Source: G963663315 sp963663315 (GTDB lineage: Bacteria > Pseudomonadota > Gammaproteobacteria > Arenicellales > Poriferihabitantaceae). Taken from it: a stretch of 64,000 nt of DNA. The notes beneath the pieces were generated by a model that saw nothing but the letters and a program-made list of their open reading frames with translations, was not told the origin of the DNA and made no database searches. Positions 17,282-26,604 of the stretch are shown piece by piece (within the stretch, counting starts at the first letter, position 1; every line of letters starts with the position of its first letter). The position numbers and the translations under genes were made by a program. The stretch spans positions 1,736,001-1,800,000 of the forward strand of contig OY760176.1 in NCBI GenBank assembly GCA_963663315.1, in the 5' to 3' direction.

Positions 17282-18686
17282 CGTATTTTCTCATGTCCCC
17301 CCACCGGCTCCCCGGTGGGCTTTGCTCCCCGGTGGCGGGAGTGATTCCATCCCCATCCTCTGCATTGATCAGTTGCTGCCTCAAAACCGTTTCGAGATAC
17401 TGACGAAGCGGCTCGATCTTCACTTCATTCAATACGTCATTGACAAATGCATAGGTGAGCAAGGCGCGTGCTTCCTCTACGCCGATACCTCGGGTGCGCA
17501 AATAGAACAGGGATTTCTCATCAATTTGACCGACAGTCACGCCATGCGAACATTTTACATCGTCGGCGTAAATCTCCAACTGCGGTTTGGTATCGACTTC
17601 TGCATCCCGGGATAGCAGGAGAGTATTGTTCGATTGCGCTGCGTCGGTTTTTTGCGCACCTTCGCCAACCCTGACACGACCATGAAAAACCGTGCGCGCC
17701 CGCTGGTTAAGAACACCCTTGTAAATTTCCCGGCTGCTGCAGTTTTCAGCGACATGGTTAATGATGGTATGGTTATCCACATGTTGTCTGCCGGTCAGAC
17801 TGTATACACCGAGCATATCGCAATGGGCTTCGGGTCCATCCAGATTGACTTGAAGGTCATTGCGGACAAGCGCACCTCCAAGCGTGATCGTGTGACAACT
17901 GAATCGACTCTTCGGTGACTGCTTCGCCCAGATCCCGCAAACCTGATAAGCCGCGCTGGATTGGTTTTGGACAAGATAATAATCAAGCGAAGCTCCATCT
18001 TCAAGCACTACTTCTGTAACACTGTTGGATAATGTATTGTTGGTGTTCCCGGATACATAGCGCTCGATGATCTGTCCATGGCTTTGTTGTCCGCAGACAA
18101 TCAGATTTCGGGGCTGGGAAATTGATAGCTGTGCTTGACTGTAGTGAATTATTTCAATCGGACAAGAGATTTTTACGTCCGCAGCGAAAGTGATGATCAC
18201 GCCATCCTTGTACATGGCATTATTCAAGGCGGTAAATCCATGGCCGTTGTCCTGTATCACACTGCCGAGCAGGGATTCGACATAAGCCGGAGCCCGGTCC
18301 AGCGCCGAGACTAAAGATTCAATTTTAAATCCATCGGATACACTGATACTGGACATCGCCGGATTGAAAACCCCATCAACAAACACCAGTCTGTGGCTTT
18401 CCAGTCCATCAATTGCAAACGATGACATATCGACTGTTCGATCAACATTGCCTTGATCAGACTCGGCCAGAAAGCGCTTGCTGGTGATGGCCCGGACTGA
18501 TGTGTACTTCCAATCCTCATCCCTCAAGGTTGGGAATCCGATCCGTCCAAATCGCGCCAGACTTTTTTTCCTTTGATCGTTTAACCAGTCAATGTTGCTT
18601 CCGGGCAGCCGGTCTCGCAACTGATTAAACTGATCAATATAGTTTTCAGCGCCGGGTGCGATCAGGGTATCAAGCTGCGATTGCAT
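17268..18686 (-). CDS. sufD: Fe-S cluster assembly protein SufD
   Basis: SufD pairs with SufB and the SufC ATPase to form the SufBC2D scaffold for Fe-S clusters. The C-terminal beta-helix core is intact, with HGVTVGQIDEKSLFYLRTRG and EEARALL. The start is uncertain: the ATG at 18686 overlaps sufC by 17 bases, and earlier ATGs at 18704 and 18716 are possible. The last residues are odd. After RQQLINAEDGD, where SufD proteins normally end, the tail GITPATGEQSPPGSRWGDM is encoded by a dispersed repeat (17297-17348). Either the repeat was inserted there or a deletion ended in it. Confidence 0.92.
   Translation of the reverse strand: MQSQLDTLIAPGAENYIDQFNQLRDRLPGSNIDWLNDQRKKSLARFGRIGFPTLRDEDWKYTSVRAITSKRFLAESDQGNVDRTVDMSSFAIDGLESHRLVFVDGVFNPAMSSISVSDGFKIESLVSALDRAPAYVESLLGSVIQDNGHGFTALNNAMYKDGVIITFAADVKISCPIEIIHYSQAQLSISQPRNLIVCGQQSHGQIIERYVSGNTNNTLSNSVTEVVLEDGASLDYYLVQNQSSAAYQVCGIWAKQSPKSRFSCHTITLGGALVRNDLQVNLDGPEAHCDMLGVYSLTGRQHVDNHTIINHVAENCSSREIYKGVLNQRARTVFHGRVRVGEGAQKTDAAQSNNTLLLSRDAEVDTKPQLEIYADDVKCSHGVTVGQIDEKSLFYLRTRGIGVEEARALLTYAFVNDVLNEVKIEPLRQYLETVLRQQLINAEDGDGITPATGEQSPPGSRWGDMRKYDETS
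17297..17355 (-). repeat. Second copy of the dispersed repeat, inside the 3' end of sufD
   Basis: On the minus strand, 17333-17297 matches 13741-13777 in 35 of 37 bases, and GGAATCACTCCC (17348-17337) matches 13662-13673 exactly. The two blocks keep the same order and orientation as between hisC and hisD but are separated by 3 instead of 67 bases, so this copy looks internally shortened. It is read in frame as the SufD tail. Confidence 0.8.
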
Positions 18687-19428
18687 GTTCTTCAATCCAT
18701 CCATAGCCCTTTTCATCGAGTTCCAGAGCGAGGTGTTTATCCCCTGAACGGATAATTTTACCGCCAGCGAGTACATGGACATAATCAGGAACGATATAAT
18801 TCAGCAGCCGCTGATAATGCGTGACCACAATCATCGAACGATGACTGCTACGCAATGCGTTGACACCGGATGCGACAATTTTCAGTGCATCGATATCAAG
18901 ACCCGAATCTGTCTCATCAAGAATACACAGGCGAGGTTCCAGCACTGCCATTTGAAGCACTTCATTATGCTTCTTTTCCCCTCCGGAAAATCCTTCATTT
19001 ACTGATCGATACAAAAATTCCTGTTTCATTCCTACCATTGCCGCCTTTTCCTTGATCAGCTTGAGAAAAGTCACCGCATCCAGTTCTTCCTCTCCACGAT
19101 GTTTTTTTATGGCATTGATTGCAGTTTTCATCAGGTACAAATTTGACACACCGGGAATTTCCACGGGATACTGAAACGCCAGAAACACACCCTCCCGGGC
19201 GCGGATTTCCGGTTCCAGATCCAGCAGATCCTGATCCCGATATATAACCTCACCGGAAGTCACTTCAATATTGTTCTTGCCAGCCAACACGTTGGCCAGC
19301 GTACTTTTACCCGAACCGTTCGGACCCATGATGACATGCACCTCTCCGGCGCCCACCTGCAGATTGATTCCCTTGAGTATCGGCTTGCCATCCTCGGCAG
19401 CAGCGTTCAGATCTTTAATTTGCAGCAT
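18670..19428 (-). CDS. sufC: Fe-S cluster assembly ATPase SufC
   Basis: SufC is a cytoplasmic ABC-type ATPase that drives conformational change in the SufBC2D complex. The 252-residue protein has Walker A GPNGSGKST (35-43), the SufC-specific signature SGGEKKHNE, Walker B LCILDETDSGLD and the switch His in VVTHYQR. It is the normal length. It lies 80 bases after sufB and overlaps the start of sufD. Confidence 0.97.
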   Translation of the reverse strand: MLQIKDLNAAAEDGKPILKGINLQVGAGEVHVIMGPNGSGKSTLANVLAGKNNIEVTSGEVIYRDQDLLDLEPEIRAREGVFLAFQYPVEIPGVSNLYLMKTAINAIKKHRGEEELDAVTFLKLIKEKAAMVGMKQEFLYRSVNEGFSGGEKKHNEVLQMAVLEPRLCILDETDSGLDIDALKIVASGVNALRSSHRSMIVVTHYQRLLNYIVPDYVHVLAGGKIIRSGDKHLALELDEKGYGWIEEHAIAA

Positions 19429-19508
19429 TAGTTTGACTTTTCAGGATATTTGATCGGACAAATCGGCCTGACGGCGGGGTGTGATTTGACCATTAAACCG
19501 TTTGACCG

Positions 19509-20960
19509 CTAACCGACGGCCCCTTCGAGACTGATACCCAGCAGTTTTTGTGCTTCCACTGCAAACTCCATCGGCAATTCCCTGAATACCTCTTTGCAAA
19601 ACCCGTTGACGATCATTGAGACAGCATCTTCTTCCGATACTCCCCGCTGACGGCAATAGAACAACTGATCTTCACCGATTCGTGAAGTCGTTGCTTCATG
19701 TTCCACCACTGCGGTAGGATTTTTGACTTCTATATAGGGAAAGGTATGCGCACCACATTGATCTCCCATCAACAGGGAATCACACTGCGAGTAGTTTCGG
19801 GCATTCTCGGATGTTTTTAACACTTTCACCAGACCCCGATATGAATTTTGACCATGACCGGCTGAAATCCCCTTGGATATAATGGTGCTGCTGGAGTTTT
19901 TCCCGATGTGTATCATTTTTGTGCCGGTATCCGCCTGTTGATAATTGTTGGTCAGAGCCACTGAATAGAACTCACCAATCGAATTATCACCCTCCAGCAA
20001 TACACTTGGATACTTCCAGGTGATGGCGGATCCGGTCTCGACCTGGGTCCAGGAAATCTTTGAATTCTCTCCTCGACAGGCTCCGCGCTTGGTTACAAAA
20101 TTATAAATCCCACCCTTGCCATCCTGATCCCCCGGATACCAGTTCTGCACTGTCGAATATTTTATTTCCGCCCCTTTCATCGCAACCAGTTCAACCACAG
20201 CGGCATGAAGCTGATTTTCATCCCGTTGAGGCGCGGTACATCCCTCAAGATAACTGACATAGCTGTCTTCATCCGCAATAATCAGGGTTCTTTCAAATTG
20301 ACCCGTATTCATCGCATTGATGCGAAAATAGGTGGACAACTCCATCGGGCAACGTACACCTTTTGGAATATAGACAAATGAACCTTCGCTGAACACGGCG
20401 GAATTCAAGGCCGCATAATAATTATCGCCAGCAGGCACCACAGAGCCGAAATACTGCCTGACCAGGTCGGGATGGTCCTGGAGCGCCTCAGATAATGGAC
20501 AAAAGATGACACCCGCTTCAGATAATGTCTGTTTGAAGGTCGTGACCACAGAAACGCTGTCGAACACTGCATCGACTGCAACTTTTACTCCGGCCAGGGC
20601 TTTTTGCTCATCTATGGGAATTCCGAGTTTCTCATAAGTCTCCAGCAACTTGGGGTCAACTTCATCCAGACTATCCAGAAGCTTCTTTTGTTTTGGTGCA
20701 GAAAAAAAGCTGATCTTCTGGAAGTCAATCGGCGGATAGTGAACATGTGGCCACTTCGGCTCTTCCATTTCCAGCCATCCACGATAGGCTTGCAGCCTCC
20801 ACTCCAGCAAAAAGTCAGGTTCCTCCTTTTTGGCTGAGATGATTCGAATGACATCTTCGTTCAAACCAGGGGGCAATGTGTCGGTTTCAATTTCGGTGAC
20901 GAAACCTTCTACGTATTCCCGTTGAACGAGCGCCGTCAGATCTTTTTCCATTCTGGACAT
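19509..20960 (-). CDS. sufB: Fe-S cluster assembly protein SufB
   Basis: SufB is the scaffold subunit on which the Fe-S cluster is built. The 483-residue protein has the family motifs FVYIPKGVRCPMELSTYFRIN, YLEGCTAP and the C-terminal EHEATTSRIGEDQLFYCRQRG. Conserved Cys and Glu residues expected for cluster binding are present in these segments. It starts 2 bases after the iscR stop, so it is almost certainly co-transcribed with, and regulated by, IscR. Confidence 0.97.
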   Translation of the reverse strand: MSRMEKDLTALVQREYVEGFVTEIETDTLPPGLNEDVIRIISAKKEEPDFLLEWRLQAYRGWLEMEEPKWPHVHYPPIDFQKISFFSAPKQKKLLDSLDEVDPKLLETYEKLGIPIDEQKALAGVKVAVDAVFDSVSVVTTFKQTLSEAGVIFCPLSEALQDHPDLVRQYFGSVVPAGDNYYAALNSAVFSEGSFVYIPKGVRCPMELSTYFRINAMNTGQFERTLIIADEDSYVSYLEGCTAPQRDENQLHAAVVELVAMKGAEIKYSTVQNWYPGDQDGKGGIYNFVTKRGACRGENSKISWTQVETGSAITWKYPSVLLEGDNSIGEFYSVALTNNYQQADTGTKMIHIGKNSSSTIISKGISAGHGQNSYRGLVKVLKTSENARNYSQCDSLLMGDQCGAHTFPYIEVKNPTAVVEHEATTSRIGEDQLFYCRQRGVSEEDAVSMIVNGFCKEVFRELPMEFAVEAQKLLGISLEGAVG

Positions 20961-20962
20961 AA

Positions 20963-21445
20963 TCAGTTGACTTCGTTGTATTGTTTTCCCAGTGATGGCA
21001 AATCAACAAATTGCTGATTACCCAAACTACCGGGGTGATTGATTCCACTCTGGCGCATAAGTTGCCCCAGTTTGACACTGGACAGAAATCCATACAATTG
21101 TACGCTCAACTCGTCCCACAACCCATGGGTCAAACATCGCTGGCCGTCCTTGCAATCCTGCTTACCCTCGCATTCTGTAATGTCCAGCACTTCATCCACG
21201 GAAAGCACAATTTCTGCAATATTGATTTCATCCACATTCTTCGCCAGCACATACCCCCCACCAGGACCGCGGGATCCGGTCACCAGTGAAGACTTTCGCA
21301 ATTTGGAAAACAACTGCTCAAGATAGGATAGAGAGATTCCCTGGTTATATGATATACTTTTGAGCGTGACGGGTCCTCTGCCCTGATTGACCGAGAGGTC
21401 AACCATCGCAGTAACCGCGTATCTCCCTTTTGTAGTAAGGCGCAT
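20963..21445 (-). CDS. iscR: Fe-S regulator IscR
   Basis: A 160-residue Rrf2-family repressor that senses Fe-S status. The winged helix-turn-helix occupies about 1-70 (GRYAVTAMVDL, GISLSYLEQLFSKLR). The cluster ligands Cys92, Cys98, Cys104 and His107 (CEGKQDCKDGQRCLTH) fall at the same positions as in E. coli IscR, so it should hold a [2Fe-2S] cluster. It is the first gene of the suf operon and very likely controls it. The palindrome at 21498-21526 is a good operator candidate. Confidence 0.95.
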   Translation of the reverse strand: MRLTTKGRYAVTAMVDLSVNQGRGPVTLKSISYNQGISLSYLEQLFSKLRKSSLVTGSRGPGGGYVLAKNVDEINIAEIVLSVDEVLDITECEGKQDCKDGQRCLTHGLWDELSVQLYGFLSSVKLGQLMRQSGINHPGSLGNQQFVDLPSLGKQYNEVN

Positions 21446-21497
21446 CGTGACAGATATCGTTATAGGTCAGTAAGGCAAATTGATTGTTGTTAATGTG

Positions 21498-21526
21498 TAA
21501 TAACCCAGTATTTTACTAGGTTATTA
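21498..21526 (-). promoter_or_regulatory. Palindromic operator over the iscR-suf promoter
   Basis: Thirteen-base arms (TAATAACCCAGTA and TACTAGGTTATTA) with a 3-base centre pair with a single mismatch. On the minus strand a -10 TAAAAT (21515-21510) lies at the exact centre, 17 bases after TTGCGT (21538-21533). The size and the A/T core resemble E. coli IscR type 1 sites, but the half-sites differ. Autorepression by IscR is an inference. It could also affect coaE, which starts 47 bases away on the other strand. Confidence 0.6.
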
Positions 21527-21572
21527 TTAAATACGCAATATCCAGACAATTCCTTCTATGGATATTTAACCT

Positions 21573-22166
21573 GTGAAGATCGCCAAAATCGGGTTGACCG
21601 GTGGTATGGGCAGCGGTAAATCGACGGTCGCCGGAATATTCAGGAGGATCGGTATCCAGACGATTGACGCAGATCAAATCGCCCGTGAGCTGACCCAGCC
21701 GGGTTTCCAGGAATTTGACCGGATTATCGAATATTTTGGTGACGGGATTATCGACCCCTCTGGAAACATCGATCGTGCCCGCCTTGGCCGGATTGTCTTT
21801 TCTGATTCACAAAAACGCAGTATGCTCGAATCTATTTTGCACCCGCCTGTCAGGGAAAGAATGCACAGGCAAATCAAACCATCCGGGTATCGTTATTGTA
21901 TTCTCGAAATCCCGTTACTCATCGAAACAGGTCAGTACAAGGAAATGGACAGGGTAATCGTAGTAACCTGCAAACGTGAAACAAAAATAGAACGTCTGCA
22001 CACCGACAGAGGGATGAATGTTACAACGATTGACCGGATACTGTCTACCCAGGTCGATGAGCAGACCAGAATTCAATGTGCGGACGATGTCATCAATAAT
22101 GATGGTACACTTGCCGAACTTGAAAATCAGGTGCGTTACCTGCACGAAAAATATACTGACCTGTAA
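21573..22166 (+). CDS. coaE: Dephospho-CoA kinase
   Basis: CoaE phosphorylates the ribose of dephospho-CoA, the last step of coenzyme A synthesis. The 197-residue protein begins at a GTG. The P-loop is GLTGGMGSGKST (about 7-18), followed by the conserved DADQIARELTQPG. The LIETG motif and the HTDRGM segment fit the family. It is divergent from iscR. The pilBCD and yacG genes that often flank coaE are absent. Confidence 0.95.
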   Translation: MKIAKIGLTGGMGSGKSTVAGIFRRIGIQTIDADQIARELTQPGFQEFDRIIEYFGDGIIDPSGNIDRARLGRIVFSDSQKRSMLESILHPPVRERMHRQIKPSGYRYCILEIPLLIETGQYKEMDRVIVVTCKRETKIERLHTDRGMNVTTIDRILSTQVDEQTRIQCADDVINNDGTLAELENQVRYLHEKYTDL

Positions 22167-22172
22167 TTGTAG

Positions 22173-22562
22173 TCAGATTCGGGATTGACGATTCAATGCC
22201 GACAATATCGGATGTACCGCTCCCAACACATCCATCTGCCGGATTCCATCGGTATTTCTCCACTCGATATTCTGCCCCTCCCTGCCCTCCACCCTGCCCT
22301 GATAATCATTGACCAGATAAACATGAAGCAATACATTGGCATGCTGATAATCGTGGCAGTGCTGCAGTAGCAGGGAAAGATCGGACACTGCAATACCAAG
22401 TTCTTCCTCGAGTTCACGAATCAACGCTGTTTCCGCTGATTCGCCGTGTTCCATTTTTCCGCCCGGGAATTCCCACTGTCCGGCACATGGCCTGTCGGGC
22501 AGGCGCTGCTGAATCAGGTATTCACCGGCCGCATTTTGCATAACGCCAACAGCGACATTCAT
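22173..22562 (-). CDS. mutT: 8-oxo-dGTP diphosphatase MutT
   Basis: MutT removes oxidised dGTP from the nucleotide pool. With the ATG at 22562, which lies 2 bases after the argJ stop, the protein is 129 residues, the same length as E. coli MutT. The Nudix box runs from Gly35 through Glu41 and Arg49 to Gly56 (GGKMEHGE, RELEEELG). A longer frame starts at 22604 inside argJ, but the extra residues are unlike the family. argJ-mutT is a known gammaproteobacterial pair. Other Nudix hydrolases cannot be excluded from sequence alone. Confidence 0.9.
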   Translation of the reverse strand: MNVAVGVMQNAAGEYLIQQRLPDRPCAGQWEFPGGKMEHGESAETALIRELEEELGIAVSDLSLLLQHCHDYQHANVLLHVYLVNDYQGRVEGREGQNIEWRNTDGIRQMDVLGAVHPILSALNRQSRI

Positions 22563-22566
22563 TCGG

Positions 22567-23790
22567 TCAGGATCGGTAGTCGGCATTGATAGTGATATAG
22601 CCATGGGTCAAATCACAGGTCCAGACCGAAGACTCGCCTGCGCCGATGCCGACATCGACATCTATCTGAATGGACTGTCCTTTCAGATGCGCTGTAACCC
22701 GGTCTTCGTCATAACCATCAACCACATGACCATTTCGGGCAATGGCAACATTACCCATGCTGATACTAAGCTTGTCCCGATCCAGCGGTACTCCTGCCTT
22801 GCCCACCGCCATCACAATTCGCCCCCAATTCGCGTCTTCACCGGCAATCGCCGTTTTTACCAGCGGTGAGTTTGCGATTGATTTTCCGATTATCCTGGCA
22901 GCAGGGTCATTCTCGGCCCCCGTTACCTTGATCTCGATCAGTTTGGTTGCGCCTTCCCCGTCGCGCACAACCTGCTTTGCCAGAGCCAGCGTCAATGACT
23001 GCAAATCCCGTTTGAAATTACCCAGTGAGGCATCTTCAATGCCCGACAGTGGAATATTGCCTGCTTTTCCGGTTGCAAACAATAAACAGGTATCACTGGT
23101 TGAGGTATCACTATCCACAGTGATTGCGTTGAAGGAATTTTGATTTGCGTCTTCCAGCAATGTTTGCAGAAGGCTGGCAGGGATATCTGCATCGGTAAAA
23201 ATAAAAGCCAGCATGGTCGCCATATCGGGCTCGATCATACCCGAGCCTTTGGCAATTCCGTTGATTCGCACCTCGGTATCACCAATATTGCTTCTGATAC
23301 CCGCGCCCTTTGCAAACGTATCGGTCGTCATTATGGCACGGGCCGCATCCTCGAAGCGGGCATGCGTGTTGCGGCAAAGTTCAAAAAGGGCGTTTTCAAT
23401 CCTGTGAATCGGCAACGGCTCTCCAATAACACCCGTGGAAGCGACAAAGATTTCCTTGACATCACAGGCAAGCGAATCCGCCACCGCCTCACAGATCAAC
23501 TGACAATGCTGGCCACCCAATCGACCGGTGAAGGTATTTGCATTTCCCGAATTAACGATCAAGCCAATTGCAAGGCCTCTTTTCAAATGATCACGGCATA
23601 TCAATACCGGTGCGCTGGCGGTTGTCGATTGGGTCAGTACCCCGGCCACAGTCGTACCGGAATCAAAACGCGCCAGCATCAGATCATCTCTACCCGGATA
23701 CTTTATGCCTGCTGCCGCGACAGACAATCGAACCCCTGATATAGCTTCAAGATCAGGGAAGCGGGCCGGTGCAAGAGGGGAAATTTCCAT
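22567..23790 (-). CDS. argJ: Glutamate N-acetyltransferase/amino-acid acetyltransferase
   Basis: ArgJ transfers the acetyl group from N-acetylornithine to glutamate, recycling it in arginine synthesis. It self-cleaves between Ala191 and Thr192 in the motif PDMATMLAF, and the new N-terminal Thr is the nucleophile. GSGMIEP and the C-terminal ITINADYRS end are conserved. The ATG at 23790 lies just after the secA stop. Earlier ATGs at 23820 and 23853 overlap secA and add residues unlike the family. About 407 residues is normal. Confidence 0.93.
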   Translation of the reverse strand: MEISPLAPARFPDLEAISGVRLSVAAAGIKYPGRDDLMLARFDSGTTVAGVLTQSTTASAPVLICRDHLKRGLAIGLIVNSGNANTFTGRLGGQHCQLICEAVADSLACDVKEIFVASTGVIGEPLPIHRIENALFELCRNTHARFEDAARAIMTTDTFAKGAGIRSNIGDTEVRINGIAKGSGMIEPDMATMLAFIFTDADIPASLLQTLLEDANQNSFNAITVDSDTSTSDTCLLFATGKAGNIPLSGIEDASLGNFKRDLQSLTLALAKQVVRDGEGATKLIEIKVTGAENDPAARIIGKSIANSPLVKTAIAGEDANWGRIVMAVGKAGVPLDRDKLSISMGNVAIARNGHVVDGYDEDRVTAHLKGQSIQIDVDVGIGAGESSVWTCDLTHGYITINADYRS

Positions 23791-23801
23791 CTGGCAGCCG
23801 G

Positions 23802-26534
23802 TCAAATCCTGCCATGGCATTGTTTGTATTTTTTGCCTGAACCGCAGGGGCATGGCTCGTTTCTCCCCACTTTTCTGTTCACCCTGACATAAGGTCGGTC
23901 GGAACGGAGGTCCCGGGGTTGGCCTTGTGCTTCCGGAGATTGGGTACGGTTCTGCACAGGCAGATCGGCTCCTGCCTGCTCGTGAATATAGCTGACGGAT
24001 TTTTCCTGATTCTGTTGCTGACGAAGTCGATTCTCCATTTCAATCATTTCTTCTTCGGACGGCACATGGACTTTTGCCAGAATACAGTTCACATCAAATT
24101 TGATCGACTCCAGCAACGCATTGAACATTTGAAACGCTTCACGCTTGTATTCCTGTTTAGGGTTTTTCTGTGCATAGCCTCGAAGCCCAATACCCTGCCT
24201 GAGATAATCCATATTCGCCAAATGCTCTTTCCATTGCTCATCCAGCACTTTCAGCATCACCTGTTTCTCGAAGTGCCGCATATTTCCACTGCCGACCCTG
24301 TCTTCCTTGGATTGGACCATATCGACAATGGATTGAAGAATTTTCCCACGCAGTGGTTCTTCGTGCAGACCATCGTCCTCATTCAGCCACTTCTGCACTT
24401 CGAGTGTCAATCCAAACTCCGACAGAATATCCTTTTCCAGCGATTCAATTTTCCATTGCTCCTCAAGGGTCTGTGGTGGAATACTGCGATTAATGACCTC
24501 GTTGACTACCTCTTCGCGAGAATAAGTGATGTAATCTGAAATATCTTCAGTTTCCATCAGGTCATTTCGTTGTTCGTAAATTATTTTGCGTTGTTCATTG
24601 GCGACATCGTCATATTCCAGCAATTGCTTACGCATATCAAAGTTATGGCCTTCAACTTTTTTCTGGGCATTTTCGATGGCGCGACTCACCCACGGATGCT
24701 CGATCGCCTCACCTTCATCCATTCCCAGCTTCTCCATCAATCCGGCAACCTTCTGAGAACCGAATATTCTCATCAGATTATCTTCCAGAGACAGAAAGAA
24801 CCGGCTTGAACCCGGGTCACCCTGTCGTCCACATCGTCCCCGCAGTTGGTTATCCACTCGTCGGGACTCGTTACGTTCAGTACCAAGTAAATGCAACCCA
24901 CCTGCTTCAATAACCTGTTGATGGCGCTCCTTCCATTGCGCACGGGATGTTTCTTTCCCGGAATCAGTGTCCAGCTTGCTCAGTTCCATCTCCAGATTAC
25001 CCCCAAGGACAATATCCGTACCGCGACCCGCCATGTTAGTAGCGATGGTGATCGTGCCCGGTCGACCTGCCTCCGCGATAATTTCTGCTTCTTTTCCATG
25101 TTGCTTGGCATTCAGAACCCGATGTTCTATTTTCTTCCCGGTCAGAATTTCTCCGAGATGTTCAGAAGACTCGATTGATGCCGTACCAACCAGGACGGGT
25201 TGATTTTTAGCGCGGCATTTTTCAATCTCCCGACAAATGGCAACATATTTCTCTTCCGTAGTTCGATAAACCAGATCCGGAAAATCTTCCCTGCACATCT
25301 CCTCGTTGGTCGGAATAATCACGACCTCCAGGCCATATATCTGAAGAAACTCGGGTGCTTCGGTATCTGCGGTTCCAGTCATTCCGGACAACTTGTCGTA
25401 CAGACGGAAATAATTCTGGAAAGTGATCGAAGCCAGAGTCTGGTTTTCCTGTTGTATTGTCACACCCTCTTTCGCTTCCACGGCCTGATGCAAACCCTCG
25501 GACCAACGTCTGCCCGGCATCATCCGGCCAGTAAACTCATCAATTATCACGATAGCGTTGTCCCGGACAATGTAATCCACATCCCTGGTGAACAGATAAT
25601 GCGCCCGCAACGCTGCATGCAGATGATGCAACAGACTGATATTGCCAACTTCATAGAGGCTGCTGCCCTGTTCGAGCAATCCCGCTTCTATCAACAGGGA
25701 CTCTGATCGCTCATGCCCATCTTCAGTCAATGCAATCTGTCTGGATTTTTCATCGACGCTGAAATCTCCAGGTCCTTCCGGGTCTTTCTGGCGAGTCAGA
25801 GCGGGAATCACAGTGTCAATTTTCGAATATAAATCCGTACTCTCTTCCGCCGGACCGGAAATTATCAAGGGGGTTCGTGCCTCATCGATCAGAATCGAAT
25901 CCACTTCATCCACAACCGCAAAACCCAACCCTTGCTGGTAACGGTCTTCACCGGAGAACGCCATGTTGTCCCGAAGATAGTCAAATCCAAATTCGTTGTT
26001 GGTACCGTAGACAATATTGCACTGATAGGCTTTTTTCTTATCTTCCCGGCTCTGTCCGGAGTGGATCACGCCAACAGTAAGCCCCAGAAAAGAATATATC
26101 TTCCCCATCCATTCAGCATCACGCTGCGCCAGATAACTGTTCACTGTAACCACATGCACAGGTGAGCCACAGACTACATTCAGATAAGCAGGAAGTGTTG
26201 AAACCAGGGTTTTGCCTTCGCCGGTTTTCATTTCCGCAATCTTACCTTCGTTCAAGACCATGCCGCCCATCAGTTGCACGTCAAAATGGCGCAATCCGAG
26301 GGTACGGACTGAAACCTCACGAATCACAGCAAAAGTCTCTACCAGCAAATCATCCATACTGGCGCCATCAGCCGAGCGCTTGCGAAATTCCGCAGTCTTA
26401 CCCGCAAGTTCAGTATCGCTCAATTGCTGTAATGATTCTTCCATGGCATTGATCTGCATAACCGTTTTCCCCAGACTTTTAAGCAGGCGCTGGTTACGGT
26501 CTCCAAATACTTTTTTCAATACACTTTGCAGCAT
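23802..26534 (-). CDS. secA: Preprotein translocase ATPase SecA
   Basis: SecA drives preproteins through SecYEG. The protein is 910 residues and complete. The motor domain begins with the Walker A loop MKTGEGKT and includes the DEVDS box and TNMAGRGTDI. The C-terminus ends in the zinc-binding segment EPCPCGSGKKYKQCH, which binds SecB and lipids. SecB is encoded at 5009-5470, so the pathway is present. It is followed by argJ and is divergent from dciA, whose start is 70 bases away. No secM-like gene precedes it. Confidence 0.98.
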   Translation of the reverse strand: MLQSVLKKVFGDRNQRLLKSLGKTVMQINAMEESLQQLSDTELAGKTAEFRKRSADGASMDDLLVETFAVIREVSVRTLGLRHFDVQLMGGMVLNEGKIAEMKTGEGKTLVSTLPAYLNVVCGSPVHVVTVNSYLAQRDAEWMGKIYSFLGLTVGVIHSGQSREDKKKAYQCNIVYGTNNEFGFDYLRDNMAFSGEDRYQQGLGFAVVDEVDSILIDEARTPLIISGPAEESTDLYSKIDTVIPALTRQKDPEGPGDFSVDEKSRQIALTEDGHERSESLLIEAGLLEQGSSLYEVGNISLLHHLHAALRAHYLFTRDVDYIVRDNAIVIIDEFTGRMMPGRRWSEGLHQAVEAKEGVTIQQENQTLASITFQNYFRLYDKLSGMTGTADTEAPEFLQIYGLEVVIIPTNEEMCREDFPDLVYRTTEEKYVAICREIEKCRAKNQPVLVGTASIESSEHLGEILTGKKIEHRVLNAKQHGKEAEIIAEAGRPGTITIATNMAGRGTDIVLGGNLEMELSKLDTDSGKETSRAQWKERHQQVIEAGGLHLLGTERNESRRVDNQLRGRCGRQGDPGSSRFFLSLEDNLMRIFGSQKVAGLMEKLGMDEGEAIEHPWVSRAIENAQKKVEGHNFDMRKQLLEYDDVANEQRKIIYEQRNDLMETEDISDYITYSREEVVNEVINRSIPPQTLEEQWKIESLEKDILSEFGLTLEVQKWLNEDDGLHEEPLRGKILQSIVDMVQSKEDRVGSGNMRHFEKQVMLKVLDEQWKEHLANMDYLRQGIGLRGYAQKNPKQEYKREAFQMFNALLESIKFDVNCILAKVHVPSEEEMIEMENRLRQQQNQEKSVSYIHEQAGADLPVQNRTQSPEAQGQPRDLRSDRPYVRVNRKVGRNEPCPCGSGKKYKQCHGRI

Positions 26535-26604
26535 ATAAATAGTACTATTATTGATTGCGGCGGAATTATGCCAGATATTATCCAGATAAGACCAATTTCA
26601 AGTA

